Of a stretch of 64,000 nt of DNA, positions 51,051 through 60,077 are shown piece after piece. A program made the position numbers and the translations under genes. Below the pieces are notes generated by a model that saw only the letters and a list, made by a program, of their open reading frames with translations, was not told the DNA's origin and ran no database searches. Numbering within the stretch: the first letter of the stretch is position 1; every line of letters begins with the position of its first letter. Origin of the DNA: Marinomonas algicola (lineage in GTDB: Bacteria; Pseudomonadota; Gammaproteobacteria; Pseudomonadales; Marinomonadaceae). The stretch lies in NCBI RefSeq assembly GCF_014805825.1, contig NZ_CP061941.1, positions 806,001 through 870,000 on the forward strand, in the 5' to 3' direction.

Positions 51051-51877
51051 TGACAGTCATCAATACCGAGTTAAGCATAGATTCTTTAAGTGACGACAAA
51101 AAAGTAGCGTTACCGAATTTTCATATTGTAATTCCGGCACGCTTCGCTTCTCAGCGTTTCCCCAAAAAACTGTTGGCGATGTTGGGCGATAAACCGGTTA
51201 TTCAATGGGTATATGAGTTAGCCCTAAAAGCAGGCGCTGAATCGGTTGTAATAGCAACCGATCATGAAGAAATTAAGCGGTTAGCGGCTCGTTTTGGGGC
51301 CGATGTCGTGATGACTAGAGACGACCATGAAAATGGCACCGAAAGACTGGCCGAAGTGGCGACGCAAAAAGGATGGTCAGCTAACGAGATCGTGGTCAAT
51401 GTTCAAGGTGATGAACCTTTCTTGCCAGTGACGTTGATTCATGATGCCGTGCTGGCGCTGCATAACGACCATGCCGCTGATATGGCTACCGCGGCTTGCG
51501 GTATTAAAAATAGTGACGATTTTTTCAATCCGAATGTGGTTAAGGTTGTTTGTGATCAAGAGCAAAGAGCACTGTATTTCAGTCGCGCTCCGATACCATG
51601 GGATCGCGACGGTTTTGCTAAAGCAAAGCAAACACATCCGGATATGCCTGTTTTTCGTCATATAGGTTTATACGTCTATCGAGCTCGATTATTAGCTCAA
51701 TATGCCACTATGCCAGTGTCTCCGTTAGAAAAATGGGAAAAATTGGAGCAGTTAAGGCTTTTACATCAAGGTGTGAAGATTCAAGTGGCTTTGGTTTCTG
51801 GCCTACCTCCTCATGGCGTCGACACACCGGAAGATTTAGAAAAGTTAAATCGAACCTTATCGGCCGGTTTTTTATAA
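51050..51877 (+). CDS. kdsB: CMP-Kdo synthetase
   Basis: 275-residue cytidylyltransferase that activates Kdo with CTP for lipid A-core synthesis. Family strings are VIPARFASQRFPKKLLAMLGDKPVIQWVYE, VIATDHEEI, MTRDDHENGTERLAEV, VNVQGDEPFLP, and SPLEKWEKLEQLRLL. About 20 extra residues (TVINTELSIDSLSDDKKVALPN) precede the conserved N-terminus; an internal start there lacks an ATG, so they are probably real. Completes the CMP-Kdo set in pathway order apart from the A/C inversion. Confidence 0.96.
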   Translation: MTVINTELSIDSLSDDKKVALPNFHIVIPARFASQRFPKKLLAMLGDKPVIQWVYELALKAGAESVVIATDHEEIKRLAARFGADVVMTRDDHENGTERLAEVATQKGWSANEIVVNVQGDEPFLPVTLIHDAVLALHNDHAADMATAACGIKNSDDFFNPNVVKVVCDQEQRALYFSRAPIPWDRDGFAKAKQTHPDMPVFRHIGLYVYRARLLAQYATMPVSPLEKWEKLEQLRLLHQGVKIQVALVSGLPPHGVDTPEDLEKLNRTLSAGFL

Positions 51878-51933
51878 ATCATGAACGGTTCTTGTTATAG
51901 CAAGCGTATGTTAGAGGATGTTGATACCGTTTT

Positions 51934-52659
51934 ATGAAAAAGAGTCGTACTGTTTATATTGTCTGGTTTATTGTATTACTTGCCTTGTCTGCGATGGTAA
52001 ATGCGCCACTGCATTATTGGAAAGGCACCATTCAATCGAAAGTAGCCGAAGGGGTGACCTTACATCAACTTAATGGTCGATTGTGGGCGGGCAACATAAG
52101 CGTTTCAGTTCCCAGATTGGAGAAACCAATAGCGGTTCAATGGCGGTTTGCTTTCCCTAATATGCATGTGCAAATGACTCACCCTGCTTTTCAAGGCTGG
52201 GGCATGGCTTCTTTCTCCATTGACGGTATCGACATGTGGGTGGATGAAGCACGGTTAGATATGGGGCTGTTTCAGCCAATGGCTAAGTCCAATGGTATTC
52301 AATTAAATGGCTCTTCGTTTATAATTGATAGGTTGTTTATTCAGTTAGGTTATGACACATTTGTACCTAGATTGTGGCGTGGGGAAGGGCGGTTGGCATC
52401 AATAACGGCGGATTATGCTTTTGGCAATGAACGGAAAAAAATGCAAATGAATGGGCTTACGGCTGAATGGTTAACCCAAGAACAAGCATCAAGTATCTTG
52501 ATCCGTTCACAAGAAGGGCATCACTTATTAAGCCTTGAACCAACAAGGAAACAAGAATTGGAGATATCGATTATGCCGTCTTTGTTAAATGAAGTTGGAC
52601 TGTCCTGGAGTGGAAGAGCGGACTACCCGGTGGCTGTATTGGTGGAACCCTTGTTTTAA
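51934..52659 (+). CDS. gspN: Type II secretion system protein N
   Basis: 241-residue inner-membrane bitopic protein. One N-terminal helix (TVYIVWFIVLLALSAMVNAPL) precedes a periplasmic domain with LHQLNGRLWAGNISVSVPRLEKPIAVQWRFAF and LSWSGRADYPV, GspN features. GspN is optional in type II systems and here leads the gsp genes; in many gammaproteobacteria it is last. It lies 56 bp after kdsB and 133 bp before gspC. Confidence 0.88.
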   Translation: MKKSRTVYIVWFIVLLALSAMVNAPLHYWKGTIQSKVAEGVTLHQLNGRLWAGNISVSVPRLEKPIAVQWRFAFPNMHVQMTHPAFQGWGMASFSIDGIDMWVDEARLDMGLFQPMAKSNGIQLNGSSFIIDRLFIQLGYDTFVPRLWRGEGRLASITADYAFGNERKKMQMNGLTAEWLTQEQASSILIRSQEGHHLLSLEPTRKQELEISIMPSLLNEVGLSWSGRADYPVAVLVEPLF

Positions 52660-52792
52660 AGCCAATGAATGAGGGCATAAATTCATTGTTACTCCTGTAA
52701 TCTGTTAATGGGCGCATCGTTACTAATAACAGTGGCCTTTTAATATCTACTTTTTAACGTGTTGTCTTTAAAGAAATAGGTTGAGTAAAAGT

Positions 52793-53728
52793 ATGACGTT
52801 CAGTGTTTATAAGCTAGAAAGTGCGATTCGCAACCTCCTCTTTTTTATCCTAATTAGCTGGGTGTCCATTACAATGGGTTATTTTGTCTGGACTTGGGAG
52901 GACCCTGAGACCAAGATTACCTTGCCTCAAGTGACGATGACGTCTACCGCTCATATAAAATCTCGGCCTACCGTATCTGAAAACTTGTTTGGCTTTGCGG
53001 CTATTGCTGAGGTGGAAACAGATCAAGCCTTAACGGAAACCCGTCTAAAGCTCTTGTTACGCGGCGTGTTGCCCTCTAATCAACAAGATCAATCCATTGC
53101 GTTTATTTCTTCACAAGGTCAACCGGATAAACCCTATAGAGTGGGCGACACCGTATCGTCAGGTGTGACTTTGCACACGGTTTTTGCGGACCGTGTGATT
53201 CTAAGTCGAGGTGGGATTAAAGAAGTTTTGTTTTTTTCTAAAAATAAAGAGACGTTGTTAATTCTGCAGGATGATCGCCTGATATCTTCGAATGGTGTCA
53301 CGTCTCTCAACGAAGGCAATATGATGTCAGAAAATGCCGATCAATTCTCCCGTTCAGGTCGTCTCGTTGAAAATAAAAGCGCGATTCGTCGAATGGCTTC
53401 ATCGTCTGCTTTCATGCAAGACATGATCAGTTTGACACCTGCTGCTCTTCTGGATCGATATGACGCGGCGTTTCAAAATAACCCTGAAAGCCTGCTTGTT
53501 TCTGCAGGATTAATTGCAACCGGGCGCTCTTACAAAGTGGTCAGTGGAAGTCCATTAAATCGCGTTGGCCTTAGAACGGGTGATGAAATCGTTTCTGTTA
53601 ATGGGCAGGCCGTAGGTAACGTCTCAAATGATAAAGGTTTAGGTGGTTTAATTCGCTCTCAAGCCGTAGCGCGTATTGAAATACGTCGTAATGAGAAGCG
53701 TTTTTATGTAAATTATGCCGTGAAATAA
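52793..53728 (+). CDS. gspC: Type II secretion system protein C
   Basis: 311-residue inner-membrane protein linking the platform to secretin GspD. One helix (LLFFILISWVSITMGYFVW), the HR homology region (about 80-150: LKLLLRGVLPSNQQDQSIAFISSQGQPDKPYRVGDTV, binds GspD N0), and a C-terminal PDZ domain (SPLNRVGLRTGDEIVSVNGQAV). A linker of about 80 residues with serines joins them. Start at ATG 52793, with GAG 7 bp upstream; a TTG four codons earlier is possible. Its stop overlaps an upstream in-frame ATG of gspD. Confidence 0.92.
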   Translation: MTFSVYKLESAIRNLLFFILISWVSITMGYFVWTWEDPETKITLPQVTMTSTAHIKSRPTVSENLFGFAAIAEVETDQALTETRLKLLLRGVLPSNQQDQSIAFISSQGQPDKPYRVGDTVSSGVTLHTVFADRVILSRGGIKEVLFFSKNKETLLILQDDRLISSNGVTSLNEGNMMSENADQFSRSGRLVENKSAIRRMASSSAFMQDMISLTPAALLDRYDAAFQNNPESLLVSAGLIATGRSYKVVSGSPLNRVGLRTGDEIVSVNGQAVGNVSNDKGLGGLIRSQAVARIEIRRNEKRFYVNYAVK

Positions 53729-53754
53729 TGATTTTAATTGAACAAGGATTATTA

Positions 53755-55674
53755 ATGTTACAGCGAGCCATTTCAAAGTGGGTAATGTTTTTGGTATTGA
53801 CATTGGCCACCCTATCTTTTGCATCAGCAAAAAGTTGGCAGGTCAATCTTCAGCAAGCTGATATTGGGGTTTTTGTTCATCAAGTGGCTGAAATGACAGG
53901 GAAAAGCTTTATTGTTGACCCTCGAGTCAAAGGTAAAGTAACGGTCATATCCAGTGCTGAACTTAATGAAGAGGCTATTTTTCGCTTATTCCTATCTGTC
54001 TTGACTGTCCATGGCTATGCGGTGATTGATTCTCCTGAAGGTTACAAAGTCTTGCCGCAAAATGTGGCGAAACAAGGCGGGTTGGATTTTGATGTGAGTG
54101 GTAACGCTTCCGGAGAGCTTTTAGTTACTCGAGTCATTGCTATAAAAAATGCAGTAGCCGCTGAGTTGGTCCCTATTTTACGTCCACTCATTCCTCAATA
54201 TGGACACCTTGCGTCAGTCAATGAAGTCAATGCCTTAATTGTCAGTGATCACGCCGATAATATTCGTCAGTTAGAAAATTTAATTTCCCGTTTAGACAGC
54301 ACGGTTGAAGGTGAAATTTCGGTTGTGTCTTTGCAATATGCCTGGGCAGGGGACATTCTGGATGTATTGCAAAATATCAGTGGTTTGTCATCCAGTGTTG
54401 GCAGTGCACCAGGACGGGCTGTCGTGAGCACGCGTATCCTTGCGGATGAAAGAACCAATCGTATTGTGATTAAAGGTAAAGAAGGTGAACTCGCGCAAAT
54501 TCGAGATTTGATTAAGCAGCTCGATGTACCCGCTCGAAAATCCAGCCGATTGCAGGTGATTCCATTACGTTATGCAGACGCCAAGAAAACCGCTGATTTG
54601 ATCAAAGGGGTCTTAGGAAATACGCCAACAGACGGTGTTAGTGAAAAACCAACCACTTTTAATATCCAAGCAGATGAAGACTTAAATGCCTTGCTTATTA
54701 ATGCTGAGCCAGATGTGATGGCCGACATTCAATCGGTATTAGTTGAGCTGGACAGTCCAAGAGCACAAGTGCTGGTTGAAGCCATTATTGTTGAAGTGAA
54801 AATGGAAGGTTCAGAAGCATTAGGTTTTCAGTGGTTGTTTGGCGATACTTCGGATGGAACCACCCCACTGGTTGGGACAAACTTTACGAATGCGGGTAAC
54901 AGTTTAACCAGTTTAGCCACGGGAATAGCAACAGGAACACCAAGCTTATCGAATGGTATTACCGCTGGTGTGGCGTCGTTTAACAGTAAAGGGGACTTGA
55001 ATTTAGCGGGTATTTTGCAAGCAATAGAGTCTAATACCAACGCGAATTTACTTTCTACACCAAAGATTCTGACTTTAGATAATCAAAAGTCAAAAATTAT
55101 TGTTGGTGAAACTCGACCTTTTCAGACAGGGGGGTATTCTGACAATGGGGAAAACCCTTTTGTAACCATAAACCGTGAAGACGTTGGTTTAACACTAGAA
55201 GTCACACCACATATTAATGCGGGTGATGAAGTTCGTATGGAAGTGCTGCAAATCGTGGAAGCGGCGTCAAAAGAATCCAGTTCATTAGGCACCATTACCA
55301 CCAAACGAGAAATTCAAACCACGGTCATTGCTGGCAATCGACAAACCATTGTTTTGGGGGGATTGATTGAAGACAATGTTACTGAGGTGACGCAGAAGGT
55401 TCCCGGATTAGGGGATATTCCTTATTTAGGTGCACTATTCAGAAGTACCTCTTTTGAAAACATTAAAAAGAATTTATTGGTCTTTATTCGTCCAACCATT
55501 TTAAGAAGTAAGCAAGATTTGGATGAGCTGTCTAGAAGTAAGTATCAAACGTTTAAATCCATTGAATTAACTATGCCGATGAATGAGCTAAGAACAAAGA
55601 CCGTTGATGGGCTATTTGATTCAACTCGATATGTTCCTGAGCTGACGCCTACTGTGTCATCGGAGGCAAACTAG
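53755..55674 (+). CDS. gspD: Type II secretion system secretin GspD
   Basis: 639-residue outer-membrane secretin. Signal peptide MLQRAISKWVMFLVLTLATLSFASA; then N0 (VNLQQADIGVFVHQVAEMTGKSFIVDPRVKGKVTV), N1-N3 repeats (about 120-330), and secretin C-domain (about 340-600) with VLVEAIIVEV, LLSTPKILTLDNQKSKI, VPGLGDIPYLGALFRS and LLVFIRPTIL. The S-domain end is short and no pilotin gene is visible. Start at ATG 53755, with AAGGA 8 bp upstream; an ATG at 53728 overlapping the gspC stop would extend the signal peptide by nine residues. Confidence 0.96.
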   Translation: MLQRAISKWVMFLVLTLATLSFASAKSWQVNLQQADIGVFVHQVAEMTGKSFIVDPRVKGKVTVISSAELNEEAIFRLFLSVLTVHGYAVIDSPEGYKVLPQNVAKQGGLDFDVSGNASGELLVTRVIAIKNAVAAELVPILRPLIPQYGHLASVNEVNALIVSDHADNIRQLENLISRLDSTVEGEISVVSLQYAWAGDILDVLQNISGLSSSVGSAPGRAVVSTRILADERTNRIVIKGKEGELAQIRDLIKQLDVPARKSSRLQVIPLRYADAKKTADLIKGVLGNTPTDGVSEKPTTFNIQADEDLNALLINAEPDVMADIQSVLVELDSPRAQVLVEAIIVEVKMEGSEALGFQWLFGDTSDGTTPLVGTNFTNAGNSLTSLATGIATGTPSLSNGITAGVASFNSKGDLNLAGILQAIESNTNANLLSTPKILTLDNQKSKIIVGETRPFQTGGYSDNGENPFVTINREDVGLTLEVTPHINAGDEVRMEVLQIVEAASKESSSLGTITTKREIQTTVIAGNRQTIVLGGLIEDNVTEVTQKVPGLGDIPYLGALFRSTSFENIKKNLLVFIRPTILRSKQDLDELSRSKYQTFKSIELTMPMNELRTKTVDGLFDSTRYVPELTPTVSSEAN

Positions 55675-55740
55675 ATGCCGTCTTTCTATAAACGTCTTTT
55701 GCTGACTTATCGTATACATTAATCCGGTGGAATTCACTCT

Positions 55741-57210
55741 ATGCCCTCACTTCTCTATTCTTTTGTAAAACACTCCGGGGTGCTGTTGCGGCAGGATGGA
55801 GATCGTTGGGTTGTGTCTCATAAACTATCGGCCACTGTAAACGCATTATGTGAAGCGGCAAGAGTGTCTCCTACGCCACCACTTTACCAAGCCTTACCTG
55901 ATGATGAATTTGACGATGTCGTTGTGCGCTTTTATCAACAAGAAGGGGGACAGACACTTGCTCTTGCCCAAGGGCTTGGAGACGAACTGGATTTAGCCAG
56001 TGCAGCAGAAGCCGTTCCTGACAGTGAAGACTTATTAGAAAGAGAAGGCGACGCGCCCATTATTCGCTTGATCAATGCGATTATGAGTGAAGCGGTAAAA
56101 GAAGATGCTTCTGATATTCATATTGAAACCTTTGATAAACGTTTGGTCGTCCGGTTTCGAGTTGATGGGGTATTAAGAGAGGTGATTCAACCTAAACGTG
56201 CCTTGGCTCCTATGTTGGTGTCCCGTATAAAAGTGATGGCCAAATTAGACATTGCTGAAAAACGTATCCCTCAAGATGGGCGGATTGTACTCCGTATTTC
56301 TGGTCAAGAAATTGATGTTCGGGTGTCAACAATGCCTTCTTCCCATGGAGAGCGCATTGTGATGCGTTTGTTGAGCAAACACGCTGGACGTATGAATTTA
56401 CAGCATTTGGGAATGAACCACGTTGACCGAGAAAGAATCACCGCGCTAATCAATCAACCCCACGGTATTTTATTGGTTACTGGGCCTACTGGTTCAGGCA
56501 AAACAACCTCCCTTTACGCCGCACTCAGTACCTTGAATAACGGTCGTCGCAACATTATGACGGTGGAAGATCCTGTCGAATATCATATTGAAGGCATTGG
56601 TCAAACTCAGGTGAATTTAAAAGCCGACATGACGTTTGCTCGGGGGCTAAGAGCCATTCTACGACAAGATCCCGATGTGGTGATGATAGGGGAAATTCGC
56701 GATAAAGAAACCGCCGAAATTGCCGTGCAAGCGTCCTTAACCGGTCACCTCGTACTTTCGACTCTGCATACTAATAGCGCTGTTGGTGCTATTTCTCGCT
56801 TGGAAGACATGGGCGTTGAGCCTTTTCTATTGTCGTCTTCTTTGATTGGTGTTTTATCTCAGCGCTTAGTAAGGAAGCTTTGTGATCACTGTAAAACACC
56901 TATTGTGGCGGACGATGCGACTAAACGTTTATTAGGTGTGGCTTTTACGTCAGAGGATACCATTCTCTATCAGGCAAAAGGCTGTTCCAAGTGTTTTGAT
57001 CAAGGTTATAAAGGGCGATTAGGTTTATATGAGTTGGTGATGGTGACGGAATCGGTAAAAAACTTGATTCACAGTAAAGCCAGCGAGCAAGAAATGGCGG
57101 CATTAGTTCGGCAAGAAACCCCCAGCTTATTTCAAGATGGCGTACAAAAAGTATTGCAAGGCATCACCACCATTGAAGAAGTGTTGCGGGTATCGAATGA
57201 AGGTTCATAG
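55741..57210 (+). CDS. gspE: Type II secretion system ATPase GspE
   Basis: 489-residue hexameric ATPase on the cytoplasmic face. N-terminal GspL-binding domain (1-95), then the core with Walker A VTGPTGSGKTTSLYA, Asp box MTVEDPVEYHIEGIGQ, Walker B DPDVVMIGEIRDKETAE, and His box TGHLVLSTLHTN. The zinc tetracysteine is CDHC ... CSKC (about 380-415), as in true GspE proteins. Length is normal. Follows gspD by 66 bp. Confidence 0.97.
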   Translation: MPSLLYSFVKHSGVLLRQDGDRWVVSHKLSATVNALCEAARVSPTPPLYQALPDDEFDDVVVRFYQQEGGQTLALAQGLGDELDLASAAEAVPDSEDLLEREGDAPIIRLINAIMSEAVKEDASDIHIETFDKRLVVRFRVDGVLREVIQPKRALAPMLVSRIKVMAKLDIAEKRIPQDGRIVLRISGQEIDVRVSTMPSSHGERIVMRLLSKHAGRMNLQHLGMNHVDRERITALINQPHGILLVTGPTGSGKTTSLYAALSTLNNGRRNIMTVEDPVEYHIEGIGQTQVNLKADMTFARGLRAILRQDPDVVMIGEIRDKETAEIAVQASLTGHLVLSTLHTNSAVGAISRLEDMGVEPFLLSSSLIGVLSQRLVRKLCDHCKTPIVADDATKRLLGVAFTSEDTILYQAKGCSKCFDQGYKGRLGLYELVMVTESVKNLIHSKASEQEMAALVRQETPSLFQDGVQKVLQGITTIEEVLRVSNEGS

Positions 57211-57262
57211 AAAACGATCCATGAATCACTACTGGCCTTTGTTTCTTGAGGAAAAGACCTAG

Positions 57263-58465
57263 ATGGCGGCTTTCGAATATTTAGCATTAGATAGAAAAGG
57301 TCGCAAGCGAAAAGGAGTGCTAGAGGCCGATAATGAACGTCATTTACGTCAGTTATTACGTGATAAAGGCATGACGCCTTTAGAGATTAAACAAGGTAAG
57401 GAACGTACACGACATACCTTTTTTTCTCCCAGTATTAATGTCAAAGATCGGGCTTTACTTACCCGCCAATTAGCCACCCTAATTGATGCCGGTTTGCCCA
57501 TTGAAGAGGCGATCACGGGAGTCGCTCAGCAGGCCAGTAAGCAAAAGCTGCGCAGTATGTTGTTAAGTATTCGTTCTAAGGTACTAGAAGGTCACAGTTT
57601 AGCTAAGGCGTTAGAATCCTATCCAAAAGCCTTTCCTGTTTTGTTTCGAGCCAGTGTAGAAGCGGGAGAACAATCAGGTCATTTACAGCAAGTGCTAACA
57701 CGCCTGGCGGATTATACTGAACGTCAAAGAGCGACAGCACAAAAGATTCAAATGGCGATGATGTACCCTATTATACTGACATTAGTCGCCATAGGTATTG
57801 TGAGTTTTCTGTTGGGCAGCGTGATGCCGGATATTGTGTCTGTGTTTGATAAACAAGGGGCGGCCTTGCCTCCAATTACAGAATTTATGTTATCACTCAG
57901 TTATGGGGTTACCCATTATGGTCAACTTATTTTAGTTGTATTCGTCCTAACGGCCATAGTTTATAAATGGCTGATGACTAAGCAAACGGCCAGTAATCTA
58001 AAAGATCGTTTAGTATTAAGAATACTTGGCTTAAGAAAGTGGGTTGTTGTGGCGCAAATTACTCGCTATATCAGCACATTAGCCATGCTTTCAAGCAGCG
58101 GTGTCGCTTTAGTCGATGCGATGAAAATCGCCGCTCAAGTGGTTGATAACAGCAAAATGCAACAACAGCTAACAGCGGCTATGATGAAAGTGCAAGAAGG
58201 TGGGTCACTTGGAAACGCGCTGGATGAGACGACCTTATTGCCGCCTATGATGCTGCAATTAATCAAAAGTGGTGAACGCAGCGGTGAGTTAGATTCCATG
58301 CTTGCACGAGCCGCTCATCAACAAGAAGAAGAAAGCCATGCTTGGATGACTACGCTGGTCGGTTTATTCGAGCCACTTATGCTCTTGGTAATGGGAGGCG
58401 TTGTCATGATGATCGTGATGGCGATTTTGTTACCGATTATGAATATGAATCAGTTGCTAAACTGA
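57263..58465 (+). CDS. gspF: Type II secretion system inner-membrane platform protein GspF
   Basis: 400-residue platform protein with two T2SSF domains (about 70-190 and 270-390) and three helices. Signatures are LTRQLATLIDAGLPIEEAI, LFRASVEAGEQSGHL, TRYISTLAMLSSSGVALVDAM and LIKSGERSGELDSML, the duplicated GEQSG/GERSG motif. Starts 52 bp after gspE with GAGGAAAA upstream. Confidence 0.97.
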   Translation: MAAFEYLALDRKGRKRKGVLEADNERHLRQLLRDKGMTPLEIKQGKERTRHTFFSPSINVKDRALLTRQLATLIDAGLPIEEAITGVAQQASKQKLRSMLLSIRSKVLEGHSLAKALESYPKAFPVLFRASVEAGEQSGHLQQVLTRLADYTERQRATAQKIQMAMMYPIILTLVAIGIVSFLLGSVMPDIVSVFDKQGAALPPITEFMLSLSYGVTHYGQLILVVFVLTAIVYKWLMTKQTASNLKDRLVLRILGLRKWVVVAQITRYISTLAMLSSSGVALVDAMKIAAQVVDNSKMQQQLTAAMMKVQEGGSLGNALDETTLLPPMMLQLIKSGERSGELDSMLARAAHQQEEESHAWMTTLVGLFEPLMLLVMGGVVMMIVMAILLPIMNMNQLLN

Positions 58466-58504
58466 ACACCCTATTAACCCCGTTAAAAAGAGAGTTTTCG
58501 AGTT

Positions 58505-58966
58505 ATGTCTATGTTTAAGAATCGCAAACCAACGCCTTCTTTTAAAAAAAATAAAGCGGCCTTTACCCTTTTAGAACTCATGGTTGTATTGGTTATTTTA
58601 GGGGCGTTAATAGGTCTTGTTGCGCCTAATATTCTAAGCCGTTCAGATGACGCAAAAGTGTCCGTGGCAAAAACTCAAATTCGTAATCTTATGGCCGCAT
58701 TGGATCTTTATAAACTGGATAACGGCCAATACCCTTCTACAGCTCAAGGGTTAGAGTCGTTAGTCACTAAGCCGTCAGGATTCCCTGAAGCGAAAAACTG
58801 GAAATCAGGGGGGTACATGCAAAAATTACCTCAAGATCCCTGGGGCAATGAATTTTTGTATGTCAGTCCTGGTTCTGATGGCGCTTATGATCTTATTTCT
58901 TTAGGTGCCGATGGGCGTGAAGGAGGCGAGGACGATTCTACTGATATCAATAAAGCCGACCTTTAG
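58505..58966 (+). CDS. gspG: Type II secretion major pseudopilin GspG (Ala at the -1 cleavage position)
   Basis: 153-residue major pseudopilin. After a 20-residue leader the prepilin site reads KNKAAFTLLELMVVLVI: the conserved +1 Phe and +5 Glu are present, but the residue before Phe is Ala (GCC) in place of the near-invariant Gly. The rest is standard: LMAALDLYKLDNGQYPSTAQGLESLVTKP, DPWGNEFLYVSPGSDGAYDLISLGADGREGGEDDSTDI with the calcium-binding loop. Leader is longer than usual because a lysine-rich stretch precedes the site. Confidence 0.95.
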   Translation: MSMFKNRKPTPSFKKNKAAFTLLELMVVLVILGALIGLVAPNILSRSDDAKVSVAKTQIRNLMAALDLYKLDNGQYPSTAQGLESLVTKPSGFPEAKNWKSGGYMQKLPQDPWGNEFLYVSPGSDGAYDLISLGADGREGGEDDSTDINKADL

Positions 58967-59053
58967 GTATTTCGTTTTTACAGAGACTTTTTGTAAATCC
59001 GTTTTTATCAATAACATCGCAACTAAGAAAGGTTGAAAAGCAAGGCAGGTCGA

Positions 59054-59578
59054 ATGATAAGGAAGAGTACGAATACAAAATTTTCAGCCTTTACTTTGCT
59101 TGAATTATTAGTCGTGCTCGCCGTGCTTGGTGGAATGTTAAGTTTGGTGAGTTTTCATTATCAGACGGATGACCTTGAACGAAAAGTAACCGAAGAGTCA
59201 CAACAAGTACGGTTGTTTCTGCAAAACACCTTAGATAAAGCCTGGCTTGATGGTGTGACCTATGGGGCGAATATCTCATCAAAGGAAATGGCTTTGTTTG
59301 AGCTGAAAGACGGTGAATGGGTGTCTTTATCCAAGCGTTATTTGGCGTCGAGCGAAAACATTGAATGGTATTTATTGGAGAAATCAGGGTTCACTAATTT
59401 ATCGTCTGAAGGCCGAGCTTTGGTAGAAAAAATCGATCTAGTCTTTGCTTCCAGTGGTGAGTATAGCCCGTTTGAATTGCACATTATGATAACAGAGTCC
59501 TCGACTCAGCAAACCGTCAAAAAAACACGAGTTTTAACTGGAGATGGCGCCAATGCCTTTGTTTTTGTCGCCGAATAA
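59054..59578 (+). CDS. gspH: Type II secretion minor pseudopilin GspH (Ala at -1)
   Basis: 174-residue minor pseudopilin. The cleavage region is TNTKFSAFTLLELLVVLAVLGG, with Phe +1 and Glu +5 but Ala (GCC) at -1, the same change as in GspG. The globular part is beta-rich with SQQVRLFLQNTLDKAWLDGVTYG. ATG 59054 is chosen, AGG upstream; a TTG seven codons earlier is less likely. Its 3' end overlaps the gspI start by 26 bp. Confidence 0.9.
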   Translation: MIRKSTNTKFSAFTLLELLVVLAVLGGMLSLVSFHYQTDDLERKVTEESQQVRLFLQNTLDKAWLDGVTYGANISSKEMALFELKDGEWVSLSKRYLASSENIEWYLLEKSGFTNLSSEGRALVEKIDLVFASSGEYSPFELHIMITESSTQQTVKKTRVLTGDGANAFVFVAE

Positions 59579-60077
59579 AGTGCATTCTCATCACGTTGTT
59601 CCCATTAGGATGGGTTTAACGCATCGAGCTAGACTGGGCGGTTTTACCTTGATTGAAGTGCTGATCGCATTAGTTATTATTGCTCTTGTTGGTGTGGTGT
59701 TGGCGCAAACCAGTTATCAGTCAGTCGATCAAACGGATTATTTAAAACGTAAATTAATGGCTTCTTGGGTCGCTGAGAACCGTATGACCGAACTGCGTTT
59801 ACAGACTCAGCAAGGTCAAGAGGTGTCTTTAACTGAATCCGAGGTTGAGCAAGCAAGCTGGCGCTTTCGTACAGTAGCCAATTTAGATACCCAAGCGGCC
59901 GGTGTGATGAGAATTGAAATACAGGTTTTTCAGCCACCTCAAGCCGACTCGCCCTTATTTACCTTAACTGGGTATTTACCTGCCAGTATTCGAGCCCTTA
60001 ATAGTAAGGGTGATCTTTCTGTGGGTGACCTTTCTGTGAGTGACCTTTCTGTGAGTGATAACGGAGGTGCTCCATGA
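59553..60077 (+). CDS. gspI: Type II secretion minor pseudopilin GspI
   Basis: About 174-residue minor pseudopilin with a normal site: ARLGGFTLIEVLIALVIIAL (Gly -1, Phe +1, Glu +5). I start at ATG 59553, with GGAG 9 bp upstream, giving a 32-residue leader; an ATG at 59610 gives a more usual 13-residue leader but has a poor ribosome site. The body has WVAENRMTELRLQ, typical of GspI. The C-terminus is extended by a GDLSV-GDLSV-SDLSV repeat. Overlaps gspJ by 4 bp. Confidence 0.9.
   Translation: MPLFLSPNKVHSHHVVPIRMGLTHRARLGGFTLIEVLIALVIIALVGVVLAQTSYQSVDQTDYLKRKLMASWVAENRMTELRLQTQQGQEVSLTESEVEQASWRFRTVANLDTQAAGVMRIEIQVFQPPQADSPLFTLTGYLPASIRALNSKGDLSVGDLSVSDLSVSDNGGAP
60009..60053 (+). repeat. 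15-bp tandem repeat at the 3' end of gspI
   Basis: Three consecutive units of RGTGAYCTTTCTGTG (60009-60023, 60024-60038, 60039-60053) encode GDLSV, GDLSV, SDLSV. In-frame, three bases times five, so unit gain or loss only changes tail length. Confidence 0.9.
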
